A stretch of DNA of 10,882 nucleotides from CAZDSS01 sp964508185 (lineage in GTDB: Bacteria > Pseudomonadota > Alphaproteobacteria > Sphingomonadales > Govanellaceae), in contig CAZDSS010000089.1 of the NCBI GenBank assembly GCA_964508185.1, positions 1-10,882 of the forward strand. The letters run 5' to 3'. The notes under the pieces are model-generated. The model was not told where the DNA came from. It ran no database searches and saw only the letters and a list, made by a program, of their open reading frames with translations. Positions 1-6,870 of this stretch are shown piece after piece (the first letter of the stretch is position 1; each line of letters opens with the position of its first letter). Made by a program: the position numbers and the translations under genes.

Positions 1-1355
1 ACCACATCCTTGATGTGATCGACCCCGCCACGGGCGACAAATTCGCAAGCGTCGCCCGCGCGTCACGGCGGCAGGCGGAAGCGGCGATCGAGGCCGCGCG
101 AAAAGCCCAGCCGGCCTGGGACGCCCTGGGATGGGAGGCGCGCGGCGCGTTGCTCCATGCGCTTGCGGACGCCGTCCATCTCAATCGCCAGGCCTTCATC
201 GACACCATGGTTGCCGAGCAGGGCAAGCCGCGCCGCGAGGCGGTGGGGGAGGTGCACTATGCCATCGCCTTCATCCGCCATTTCGCGGGGCTGAGGCTGC
301 CCGGCAAGCATTATGCGGTCCCAGGCGGCCGGGTCGAGCTCGGCCATCGCCCGCTCGGCGTCGTCGTGGGGATCAGCCCCTGGAACTTTCCCCTGCTCAT
401 TCCGGCCGCGAAGATCGCGCCCGCGCTGGCGGCGGGAAATACCATGGTGATGAAGCCCGCGCCCACGACCCCGATCCTCAGCCTCATGCTGGGAGAGCTT
501 GCCGCCGGGATCCTGCCGCCGGGCGTGCTGAACGTCATCACGGACGAGAACGACCTCGGCGACATGCTCACCGCGCACCCGCTGGTCGCCAAGGTCACCT
601 TCACCGGATCGACGGCCACCGGGCGGCGGATCATGGCGCGCGCGGCCGCGACGCTGAAGCGCCTGACGCTGGAGCTCGGCGGCAATGACGCAGCGATCGT
701 CCTTGACGACGTGGACGTGGAGGATACGGCGGAGCGCATCTTCAACGCCGCCTTCTTCAATACCGGTCAGGCATGCCTCGCCGTCAAGCGGGTCTATGTG
801 GCCGATGCGATCTACGACGCCTTCTGCGATTCTCTCGCAAGCCTGGCCAATGCCGCCATCGTCGGCCCGGGCAATGATGCATGCTCGCGCCTCGGTCCCC
901 TGCAGAACCGCCGGCAGTTCGAGAAGGCGCAGCATTTTCTCGACGTCGCCCATCGCGACGGCCGCGTCATCGCGGGCGGCAGGGTGATCGACCGCCCGGG
1001 ATTTTTCGTGAAACCCACAATCGTCCGCGACATCGACGACACGAGCGAACTGGTCGCCCAGGAACAATTCTGCCCCGTCTTGCCGATCGTCCGCGTCGCA
1101 AACGAGGAGGAGGCGCTGCAGCGCGCAAACCGCAGCGAGTTCGGGCTCGGCGGCTCGGTCTGGTCTGCGGATGCGGAGCGCGCGAGGGGCCTCGCGCGGC
1201 GCATGCAGGCGGGCACGGTCTGGGTGAACCAGCATCTCAATTTCGGACCCGAGGTGCCGCTCGCAGGCGCGAAGCAATCGGGCATCGGGGTCGAGTGGAC
1301 GGAACTGGGCCTCGCCGAGTTCTGCCAGGTCAATGTCATCAATCAGGCGGCGTGA
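1..1355 (+). CDS. Aldehyde dehydrogenase family protein, 5'-partial
   Basis: This enzyme would oxidise an aldehyde to a carboxylic acid with NAD(P)+ in the cytoplasm; the substrate cannot be read from the sequence. Counting from the Val codon at 15, the whole family active site is visible: Asn124 in SPWNFP, Lys147 in MKPAP, the cofactor loop FTGSTATG near 196-203, general base Glu220 in ELGGND, nucleophile Cys254 in NTGQACLA, and Glu350 in QEQFCPVLP. The frame is open to the left edge (His-Ile-Leu-Asp before Val), so the GTG at 15 is internal and perhaps 20-30 residues lie outside the window. The C-terminal pattern (VNQHLN, then KQSGIG and GLAEF) recalls the AldA-like ALDH subgroup, a tentative placement. 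The 55-nt gap to the next same-strand gene has no terminator, so the two are probably co-transcribed. Confidence 0.95.
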   Translation, partial: HILDVIDPATGDKFASVARASRRQAEAAIEAARKAQPAWDALGWEARGALLHALADAVHLNRQAFIDTMVAEQGKPRREAVGEVHYAIAFIRHFAGLRLPGKHYAVPGGRVELGHRPLGVVVGISPWNFPLLIPAAKIAPALAAGNTMVMKPAPTTPILSLMLGELAAGILPPGVLNVITDENDLGDMLTAHPLVAKVTFTGSTATGRRIMARAAATLKRLTLELGGNDAAIVLDDVDVEDTAERIFNAAFFNTGQACLAVKRVYVADAIYDAFCDSLASLANAAIVGPGNDACSRLGPLQNRRQFEKAQHFLDVAHRDGRVIAGGRVIDRPGFFVKPTIVRDIDDTSELVAQEQFCPVLPIVRVANEEEALQRANRSEFGLGGSVWSADAERARGLARRMQAGTVWVNQHLNFGPEVPLAGAKQSGIGVEWTELGLAEFCQVNVINQAA

Positions 1356-1410
1356 CGGCCGCGCGCCGGGCGGGCGGATTTCCACGGGATTCAATCGAAA
1401 GGATACGGAC

Positions 1411-2361
1411 ATGATTACGGATGAAGTGATAGCGGATGATGGAAAGGTCGATCTGCGGGACATGCTGGTGCTCGGCGCGGGCCAGCTCGGCATGGCGGTG
1501 CTGCGCGCCCTCGCGCCCAAGGTGCGGGCGGCGAACCAGCCGCTCGCGGCGCTGGTGGCGCCGGGCATGGTGGAGAACCCCACGGAGCAGGATCAGGCGA
1601 GTCTGCAGGAGCTTGAGGACCTCGGCGTCAAGGTCATGGGCTTTGACCTGAGCGCGGACGAGGACAAGCTGGCGAAGCTCTTCAGCCGCTATCGCACCGT
1701 CGTGAACTGCACCGGCTTCGTCGCCGGGCCGGGCACCCAGCTGCGCATCACCCGCGCGGTGCTGAAGGCCGGCGTCAAGCGCTACTTCCCGTGGCAGTTC
1801 GGCGTCGACTACGACATCGTCGGACGCGGCAGCGGGCAGCCCGTCTTTGATGAACAGTTCGAGGTGCGCGAACTGCTGCGCAGCCAGCGGGCCACCGAAT
1901 GGGTGATCGTCTCGACCGGCATGTTCACCAGTTTCCTGTTCGAGCCGAGCTTTGACGTCGTCAATCTTCACCGCCAGACCATCCACGCGCTCGGCAGCTG
2001 GGAAACCAAGGTGACCGTGACGACGCCGGAGGATGTGGGCAAGCTCACCACCGAGATCCTTCTGACCGAACCGCGCTTTGCCAACGAGATCATCTTCGTC
2101 GCCGGGGATACGATCTCCTACGGCGAGGTGGCGGACGTGGTGGAACGGGTGACCGGCCGCAGCTTCGAGAAGGTCGAATGGACGCTGGACAAGTTGCGCG
2201 CCGACCTCGCCGTCGCGCCCGACGACATCATGACCCGCTATCGCGCCGCATTTGCCCTGGGCGACGGCATGTGGTGGGACAAGGCCAGCACCTTCAATGC
2301 ACGCAAGGGCATCAAGGTGGTCGGCGTCGAGGAATATCTGCGTGCGCGGCTTGGCCGCTGA
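1411..2361 (+). CDS. NmrA/isoflavone-reductase-like NAD(P)-dependent oxidoreductase
   Basis: This 316-residue atypical short-chain dehydrogenase probably reduces an aromatic or related carbonyl or alkene with NAD(P)H; such proteins are often annotated as aromatic alcohol reductase. The dinucleotide-binding loop GAGQLG is at 22-27, followed by a Rossmann-like half. The family block VKRYFPWQFGVDYD is at 122-135 and WVIVSTGMFTSFLFEP at 164-179. The start at 1411 is preferred because AAAGGA (1398-1403) lies 7 nt upstream; an ATG at 1333 in the same frame lies inside the aldehyde dehydrogenase gene and would add an unrelated basic leader. The Lys that serves in catalysis in plant phenylcoumaran/isoflavone reductases seems to be Gln149 in VFDEQFEVR, by eye alignment. 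It follows the aldehyde dehydrogenase and converges with the AraC gene. The family is clear, the substrate unknown. Confidence 0.85.
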   Translation: MITDEVIADDGKVDLRDMLVLGAGQLGMAVLRALAPKVRAANQPLAALVAPGMVENPTEQDQASLQELEDLGVKVMGFDLSADEDKLAKLFSRYRTVVNCTGFVAGPGTQLRITRAVLKAGVKRYFPWQFGVDYDIVGRGSGQPVFDEQFEVRELLRSQRATEWVIVSTGMFTSFLFEPSFDVVNLHRQTIHALGSWETKVTVTTPEDVGKLTTEILLTEPRFANEIIFVAGDTISYGEVADVVERVTGRSFEKVEWTLDKLRADLAVAPDDIMTRYRAAFALGDGMWWDKASTFNARKGIKVVGVEEYLRARLGR

Positions 2362-2388
2362 CGGCCGACGGTCGACAAAAGGATTTCC

Positions 2389-2415
2389 GTGGCGGCGCTC
2401 CCAAGGCGTCGCCAC
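2389..2415. terminator. Possible hairpin between convergent genes
   Basis: GTGGCGGCG (2389-2397) pairs with CGTCGCCAC (2407-2415) across a 9-nt loop, with one G-T wobble in the stem. It lies between the convergent oxidoreductase and AraC genes, where a terminator would be expected. No T-tract follows on either strand, so it would be a weak or factor-dependent terminator at best. Confidence 0.3.
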
Positions 2416-2464
2416 GCACCTGTTCGAATCGCGGTCGAGAGGCCGGGCGAAGCCGGTCGCGGGA

Positions 2465-3454
2465 TCAGGCCGATTGCAGATCGCCCGGGTTCCGCGCGCC
2501 GTCCCGGCAGGTGCGCTGCCAGGCGGCGGGGGGCATGCCGAATTCCCGCTTGAAGGCGCGGTTGAAGGCCGCTTCCGAATTGAAGCCCACGGAATAGGCG
2601 ACGCTGCAGGCGTTCTGACGTTCCTTGCGCAGCATGTCGGCGGCCACATGCATGCGCCAGCGGGCGCAGTAGCGCATGGGCGATTCCCCGATAAGCGCCC
2701 GGAACCGCTCGCCGAGCACGGTCTTCGACACCCCCGCCTCCCGCGCCAGCATGTCGAGGGTGAGCGCATCCGCATAGCGGCGGTGGATGAGGGCGATGGT
2801 GCGCCCTACCGCCGGATCCCTGAGCCCCGCGAGCCAGCCGCCCTCCTCCGGCGGCAAATGGTCGATATAGCGCCGCACGGCTTCCGCAAAGAGGCCTTCG
2901 GCGAGCTTGCCGACGAGCTCCGGCGAATCCTTGCTGAGGCCGTGCACGGCGAAATCCAGCGACCGCTTGATCCAGTGGCTGTCGGAGGCGTCGTCCAGCC
3001 CGATCACCATCACCGGCGGCAGGCTGGTGAGCAGCATGTTCTCGGGCGTCGTGCTGCCGAGGAAGCCGCAATAGATGCGCGTCGATGCGCCGCCGCCGTC
3101 GAGCCTGCCATAGCGGATGCGGTACAGCCCTTCCTCATCGGGCGGCATAAGCAACTGGTGGGCATTGACCGGCTTCCCCGGCTCGGGCCCGTGAAGGAGA
3201 TGGGGATCGTTCCGCGGCAGCAGCACGATCTCGCCCGCGCGCACGGTGACGGGCTCCATGCCCGCGACCTCGCAGGACAATTCCCCCGACCGCACATAGT
3301 GATAGGCGATGATATGGGACGGGATGCCGAAATAGGGCGCGCAGTCCTCGGGCACGATCTGCGACCAGACGGACCAGGGCGACCAGAATTCGCCGTCAAG
3401 GAAGACGCCGCCCGACAGCCGCATGGACGACAAGAGGTCCGATAGCGTGTCCAT
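2465..3454 (-). CDS. AraC-family transcriptional regulator with N-terminal cupin domain
   Basis: This 329-residue DNA-binding regulator has the cupin-type sensor plus AraC HTH layout. Residues about 5-200 form the effector-binding half, with the beta-barrel pattern SGELSCEV and GEIVLLPRNDPH at about 57-85. Residues about 220-315 hold the two AraC helix-turn-helix motifs: LTLDMLAREAGVSKTVLGER at 231-250, and a second covering NACSVAYSVGFNSEAAFNRA at 281-300, followed by the family end FKREFGMPPAAW. The ATG start is supported by GGAAGGTGG just upstream on the minus strand. It is divergent from the AurF-like diiron/OsmC pair, with 220 bp between, and converges with the ALDH-oxidoreductase pair. 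By the usual AraC arrangement its likeliest targets are itself and the divergent pair. The effector is unknown. Confidence 0.92.
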   Translation of the reverse strand: MDTLSDLLSSMRLSGGVFLDGEFWSPWSVWSQIVPEDCAPYFGIPSHIIAYHYVRSGELSCEVAGMEPVTVRAGEIVLLPRNDPHLLHGPEPGKPVNAHQLLMPPDEEGLYRIRYGRLDGGGASTRIYCGFLGSTTPENMLLTSLPPVMVIGLDDASDSHWIKRSLDFAVHGLSKDSPELVGKLAEGLFAEAVRRYIDHLPPEEGGWLAGLRDPAVGRTIALIHRRYADALTLDMLAREAGVSKTVLGERFRALIGESPMRYCARWRMHVAADMLRKERQNACSVAYSVGFNSEAAFNRAFKREFGMPPAAWQRTCRDGARNPGDLQSA

Positions 3455-3674
3455 CCCACCACCTTCCGATGTAGCCCGTGAGAGCGATCAAGCCTTCTGT
3501 CAGCTCGATCATATCCGCCGGTCGGACGTGGTGTTAGTTCTTCAGCCCACAACGCCACAGGGGCACGCAAACGTCACTCTCTGGCGACACAGGTCGGACT
3601 GACGGCACATCCCCTCCCTCGAACGGTAGCGGGTGGAACAACCGTCGGCAAGCAGAATAGGAGGCACCTTTACC
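3455..3674. promoter_or_regulatory. Divergent intergenic region between araC-type gene and diiron gene
   Basis: These 220 bp hold no convincing ORF and must contain the promoters of both divergent genes. An 8-bp direct repeat GGTCGGAC occurs at 3520-3527 and 3592-3599, 72 bp apart start to start, which could be spaced regulator half-sites. I could not recognise a good sigma70 -35/-10 pair on either strand, which would fit an activator-dependent promoter. Confidence 0.4.
3659..3664 (+). promoter_or_regulatory. Ribosome binding site of the diiron gene
   Basis: AGGAGG is a perfect anti-anti-Shine-Dalgarno core. It lies 10 nt before the ATG at 3675 and decides that start over an in-frame GTG at 3633. 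Confidence 0.8.
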
Positions 3675-4586
3675 ATGTATCATGATTTCAATTATCCCGC
3701 GGTTCTTGCGGCCGGCAGCCGCGCCGCCTGGCAGATCGAGGACGTGCTGCCCGCGGGCGCCCGGCTCGACTTCACCCGGCCCTTCATGCCGGAAGCCCTC
3801 GCCCGCACCGCCCTCGTCCCGGGGGTGAGCCCCGCCGAACGGATTGTCCTCAACCAGATCCGCGGGCACGAATACCTTTCCATCTTCGGGCTTGTGGAGG
3901 AATTCATCCTGCCCTTCGTGCTGGACCAGGTGCGGGGCGATCTCGGCGGCGACGACGACCGGGTGCGCGCCCTGCTCCGGTTCGCGTCCGAAGAAGCCAA
4001 GCACATCCACCTGTTCAAGCGCTTCCATGCCGCCTTCACCGCGGGCTTCGGCAGCAGATGCGAAGTGATCGGCCCGCCGCAAGCCATCGCCGCCGAGGTG
4101 CTGCGCCATGACCCCATGAGCGTCGCGCTCCTCATCCTTCATATCGAGTGGATGACCCAGCGCCACTATCTCGACAGCGTGCGCGACGACAACGGGCTCG
4201 ACCCGCTGTTCGCGAGCCTCCTGCGCCATCACTGGATGGAGGAGGCGCAGCACGCCAAGATGGACACCCTCATCGTCGAGGCGCTCGCCGGGAACATGCG
4301 CGAGGCCGAAATCGTTGCGGCGGTCGAAGGCTATCTCGAGATCGGCATGTTCTTCGACGCCGGCATGAAGGCCCAGGCGGAGCTCAATCTCGCGGCGTTC
4401 GAGGCAGCGACCGGCCGGACGCTGGACAATGACAAACGAGAGGCGTTCCTCGCCGTCCAGCACCAGGCCCTGCGCTGGACCTATCTCGGGAGCGGCATGA
4501 CCCACCCCAATTTCACGGCCATGCTGTCGGCCCTGTCGCCGGCGGCGCGCGCGATGGTGGACGCCGCAGCCCCCACGTTCTGTTGA
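3675..4586 (+). CDS. AurF-like ferritin-fold diiron protein (putative oxygenase)
   Basis: This 303-residue, mostly helical protein has a non-haem diiron ligand pattern. Visible candidates are Glu75 or Glu76 (FGLVEEF), Glu107 and His110 (SEEAKH), Glu158 (HIEWM), and His186, Glu190 and His193 (HHWMEEAQH). The order E, ExxH, E, HxxxExxH is that of AurF, the p-aminobenzoate N-oxygenase, whose seventh ligand is the extra His; spacings also match well. AurF enzymes use O2 to oxidise arylamines, but remote homologues have other or unknown substrates, so N-oxygenation is not assured. The alternative is another ferritin-like diiron oxidase. No signal peptide or membrane segment is seen. The start at 3675 follows AGGAGG. 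An OsmC-family gene follows after 47 nt on the same strand, and the AraC regulator is divergent, suggesting an inducible unit. Confidence 0.8.
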   Translation: MYHDFNYPAVLAAGSRAAWQIEDVLPAGARLDFTRPFMPEALARTALVPGVSPAERIVLNQIRGHEYLSIFGLVEEFILPFVLDQVRGDLGGDDDRVRALLRFASEEAKHIHLFKRFHAAFTAGFGSRCEVIGPPQAIAAEVLRHDPMSVALLILHIEWMTQRHYLDSVRDDNGLDPLFASLLRHHWMEEAQHAKMDTLIVEALAGNMREAEIVAAVEGYLEIGMFFDAGMKAQAELNLAAFEAATGRTLDNDKREAFLAVQHQALRWTYLGSGMTHPNFTAMLSALSPAARAMVDAAAPTFC

Positions 4587-4619
4587 ACCGTCATCAAGAC
4601 CCCCCAACCCGCAGCCATG

Positions 4620-4625
4620 AAGGAG
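4620..4625 (+). promoter_or_regulatory. Ribosome binding site of the OsmC-family gene
   Basis: AAGGAG lies 8 nt before the ATG at 4634. It fixes that start over an in-frame TTG at 4583 that overlaps the end of the diiron gene. Confidence 0.75.
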
Positions 4626-4633
4626 ATTTTCCA

Positions 4634-5197
4634 ATGCAAGACCTGGCAACCCGCAATGTAGTGAACGGCCTCGACCTCGACGCCCTCGGCGCCATGGTGG
4701 AGGAAATCCGGAAGGATCCCAAGAAGGCGCTCGCGCGCTTCTCGGTCACGACCCGCTGGATGGGCCGGACCGCAACCCGCAGCAAGGTCACAGGCTATGA
4801 GATTGGCGGCAACCGGATCGCCCGCGAATTCGAGATCGCGGCGGACGAGCCCGAGGAACTCCTCGGCGAGAACAGCTCGCCCAATCCGCAGGAACTGCTG
4901 ATGGCCGCCGTCAATGCCTGCATGTCCGTGGGCTATGTGGCGGGCGCGGCGCTCCGCGGCATCCGGCTCGAAAAGCTCGAGATCGAGACCACGGGCGAAC
5001 TGGATCTGCGCGGCTTCCTCGGCCTCGACGACAGCGTGCCGCCCGGATATGACGAGATCACCTATACGGTGCGCATCGCCGGCAACGGCACTCCCGAGCA
5101 GTTCGAGGAAATCCACCGCACGGTGATGCAGACCTCGCCCAACTATTTCAATCTCGCGCGGCCCATCCGCATGAACGGCCGCCTGAAGATCGGCTGA
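4634..5197 (+). CDS. OsmC-family protein with a single cysteine
   Basis: This 187-residue protein belongs to the OsmC/Ohr fold, whose best-known members reduce organic hydroperoxides with a Cys pair. An N-terminal helical stretch of about 30 residues precedes the core. Core signatures are SSPNPQELLMAAVNACM at 81-97, holding the helix cysteine Cys96, and the C-terminal strand RPIRMNGRLKI at 176-186. Cys96 is the only cysteine; the second family position appears to be Ser168 in QTSPNYF. This suggests it is not a classical two-Cys peroxidase, and it may act with an outside thiol or bind a ligand. It is 47 nt behind the diiron gene and ends at a strong terminator, so the two are probably one transcript. 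A role in clearing peroxide or reactive by-products of the diiron protein is inference. Confidence 0.85.
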   Translation: MQDLATRNVVNGLDLDALGAMVEEIRKDPKKALARFSVTTRWMGRTATRSKVTGYEIGGNRIAREFEIAADEPEELLGENSSPNPQELLMAAVNACMSVGYVAGAALRGIRLEKLEIETTGELDLRGFLGLDDSVPPGYDEITYTVRIAGNGTPEQFEEIHRTVMQTSPNYFNLARPIRMNGRLKIG

Positions 5198-5221
5198 TCC
5201 CCCCGGCAACCCCCATTGCCG

Positions 5222-5261
5222 CTCCGCACGCCCGATGTCCCGGGCGTGCGGAGATCTTTTT
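5222..5261 (+). terminator. Strong intrinsic terminator after the OsmC-family gene
   Basis: CTCCGCACGCCCG (5222-5234) and its perfect complement (5241-5253) form a 13-bp stem with a 6-nt loop, followed by ATC and five T (5257-5261). It ends the diiron-OsmC transcript. The minus-strand hydrolase ends 1 nt beyond it, so the hairpin may also protect that mRNA's 3' end, although no T-tract follows it on that strand. Confidence 0.93.
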
Positions 5262-5262
5262 G

Positions 5263-6093
5263 TCAGGCCCTGGCGAAGGCGAGGATGTCCGCGTTGATGA
5301 CGTCCGCGTTCAAGGTCGCCATGCCGTGTGAGAAGCCGGGATAGATCTTGAGCTCGCCGCGTGGCAGGAGCTTCACCGCAAGCTTCGCGCTATTGTCGAT
5401 GGGAACGATCTGGTCGTCGTCACCGTGCAGGACGAGGGTCGGCATGTCCATCGCCTGCAGATCCTCGGTGAAGTCGGTTTCGGAAAAGGCCTTGATGCCG
5501 TCGTAATGGGCCTTGGCGCCGCCCATCATGCCCTGCCGCCACCAGTTGTCGACGACGGCGGGCAGCACCTTCGCGCCCGGGCGGTTGAAATTGTAGAAGG
5601 GGCCCGAGGCCACCTCGCGGTAGAAGCTCGCCCGGTCGGCGGCGAGCGCCTTGCGGAAGCCGTCGAACACTTCGATCGGCAGGCCGCCGGGATAGCGCTC
5701 CGTCTTCACCATGATGGGCGGCACGGCGCCGATGAGCACGGCCCTGGCGACGCGCCCCGGCTCGGCCCGCGCCGCATAATGCGCCACCTCGCCACCGCCG
5801 GTGGAATGGCCCACATGAATGACGTTCCGAAGGTCGAGGCTGGACACCACCGTGGCGACGTCGGCCGCGTAATGGTCCATGTCGTGCCCGTCGGCGACCT
5901 GGGAGGAGCGACCGTGGCCCCGCCGGTCGTGGGCGACGACGCGGAATCCGTGATGGAGGAAGAACAGGAGCTGATTGTCCCAGTCGTCGGAGCTCAACGG
6001 CCAGCCGTGATGGAACATGATCACCGGGGCGTCCTTCGGCCCCCAGTCCTTGTAGAAGATTTCAACGCCGTCCCGGGTGGTGACATGGGGCAT
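5263..6093 (-). CDS. Alpha/beta hydrolase, non-haem chloroperoxidase/arylesterase type
   Basis: This 276-residue protein has the normal length for cofactor-free haloperoxidases/esterases. The fold landmarks are the oxyanion loop HHGWP at 28-32, HDRRGHGRSSQ at 55-65, nucleophile Ser97 in GHSTGGG, acid Asp227 in HGDDDQIVP and base His256 in FSHGM. These enzymes hydrolyse esters and lactones; in the presence of an organic acid and peroxide they make peracids, which explains the chloroperoxidase name. Such a protein is cytoplasmic here, since no signal peptide is seen. The start is set by AAGGAG on the minus strand (complement of 6101-6106) 7 nt upstream. It lies 123 nt behind the glutathione S-transferase gene on the same strand, with structured GC-rich DNA between them, so it may be the last gene of that cluster or have its own promoter. 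Confidence 0.93.
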   Translation of the reverse strand: MPHVTTRDGVEIFYKDWGPKDAPVIMFHHGWPLSSDDWDNQLLFFLHHGFRVVAHDRRGHGRSSQVADGHDMDHYAADVATVVSSLDLRNVIHVGHSTGGGEVAHYAARAEPGRVARAVLIGAVPPIMVKTERYPGGLPIEVFDGFRKALAADRASFYREVASGPFYNFNRPGAKVLPAVVDNWWRQGMMGGAKAHYDGIKAFSETDFTEDLQAMDMPTLVLHGDDDQIVPIDNSAKLAVKLLPRGELKIYPGFSHGMATLNADVINADILAFARA

Positions 6094-6124
6094 GGGATCT
6101 CTCCTTCTCGTAGATTACGGGAGA

Positions 6125-6158
6125 GCGGCGCGCGCCGCACGATCAGTGCGAACGCGCG
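6125..6158. repeat. GC-rich palindrome and hairpin upstream of the hydrolase
   Basis: A 14-bp perfect palindrome GCGGCGCGCGCCGC occupies 6125-6138. It overlaps a longer hairpin: CGCGCG (6129-6134) pairs with 6153-6158, and CGCAC (6136-6140) with GTGCG (6146-6150), loop GATCA. On the minus strand this would lie in the hydrolase leader. No T-tract follows. It may reduce read-through or stabilise mRNA; function is unknown. Confidence 0.5.
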
Positions 6159-6216
6159 GCAACCCGAGCGGGATCCCAGGCCCAAGGTCACAAATTCGTG
6201 CGCGGCACGGAGCCCC

Positions 6217-6870
6217 TCAATCCCTGTCCGGCGCGCCGAGGGGGAACAGGTGGCGGTATGGCCGCGCGGCGTCCACGCAGCGGGCGACCGACGGGCGGGC
6301 GAGAAGCCGCGCCCGATAATCCCTGAGCCGCTTGCACTGCTCGGGGATTGGTCTCACCCAGTCGGCATAGAACAGGGAGGGCGCGGCGGCGCAATCGGCA
6401 AGCGTGAAGTCCTCGCCCGCGGCCCAGGCGCCCTCGAGTTTGTCCTCGAGCCAGCCATAGATGGCCTCAAGCGCCGCGCCGGCGCGGGCGATGCGGCTCT
6501 CGTCCGGCTTGGCGGCATCCAGGATATGCTCGATCACCACCGCCTGCATGGGCGTCATGACGTGATTGTCGAAGACGCGATCCATGAAGCGGACGGCGAG
6601 CGCCCGATCCGGATCCCGCGGCACCAGCGGCCGGGTTTCGGGGAAGCGCCGGTCGAGCCATTCGATGATGATCGAGGATTCGATCACGGGCTCGTCCCCA
6701 TCCACCACCACCGGAAACTTGCCAAGAGGCCAGTGGCGCTGAAGGGTCTCGCCGTTCTCCGGACGGTCGGGCTCGATCACCTTGAGGTCGTAGTCGATCC
6801 CCTTTTCATGGAAGGCGATCTGCGCCTTCCATGTGTAGGACGAGAAGGGATGGCCGTAGAGCTCAAGCAT
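6217..6870 (-). CDS. Glutathione S-transferase family protein
   Basis: This cytosolic enzyme of 217 residues would attach glutathione to electrophiles or act in related thiol chemistry. The N-terminal thioredoxin-like domain (about 1-78) starts LELYGHPFSSYTWK, with a candidate catalytic Ser at 10 or 11, the cis-Pro loop GKFPVV at 50-55 (Pro53) and the glutathione gamma-glutamyl site ES at 64-65. The C-terminal helical domain follows, with the folding motif around GEDFTLADCA. The ATG at 6870 is chosen because GGGGAG lies 9 nt before it; an ATG at 6879 abuts that same sequence and would add three residues. The start overlaps the end of the PhnB-like gene by 8 nt, which implies translational coupling. 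Neighbours are VOC proteins, consistent with a detoxification role. The exact substrate is unknown. Confidence 0.92.
   Translation of the reverse strand: MLELYGHPFSSYTWKAQIAFHEKGIDYDLKVIEPDRPENGETLQRHWPLGKFPVVVDGDEPVIESSIIIEWLDRRFPETRPLVPRDPDRALAVRFMDRVFDNHVMTPMQAVVIEHILDAAKPDESRIARAGAALEAIYGWLEDKLEGAWAAGEDFTLADCAAAPSLFYADWVRPIPEQCKRLRDYRARLLARPSVARCVDAARPYRHLFPLGAPDRD

Noticed and set aside
15..17. GTG as the true start of the aldehyde dehydrogenase
   Set aside because: The frame stays open to the window edge with His-Ile-Leu-Asp, typical of sequence just before the family's V-I-D-P-A-T-G block; the gene is cut by the edge.
63..1583. 506-codon open frame on the minus strand opposite the aldehyde dehydrogenase
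   Set aside because: It is antisense to a gene with an intact ALDH active site, has no recognisable motif, and is rich in Arg, Asp, His and Gly as expected for shadow frames in GC-rich DNA.
1339..2775. 478-codon open frame on the minus strand across the oxidoreductase and the end of the AraC gene
   Set aside because: It overlaps two real genes in the wrong frame and shows no family motif.
3675..4586. Naming the diiron gene aurF
   Set aside because: Ligand order matches, but overall identity cannot be measured here and remote AurF relatives have other substrates.
6197..6209. Hairpin CGTGC/GCACG just after the transferase gene as a terminator
   Set aside because: The stem has only 5 bp with a 3-nt loop, and no T-tract follows on the minus strand.
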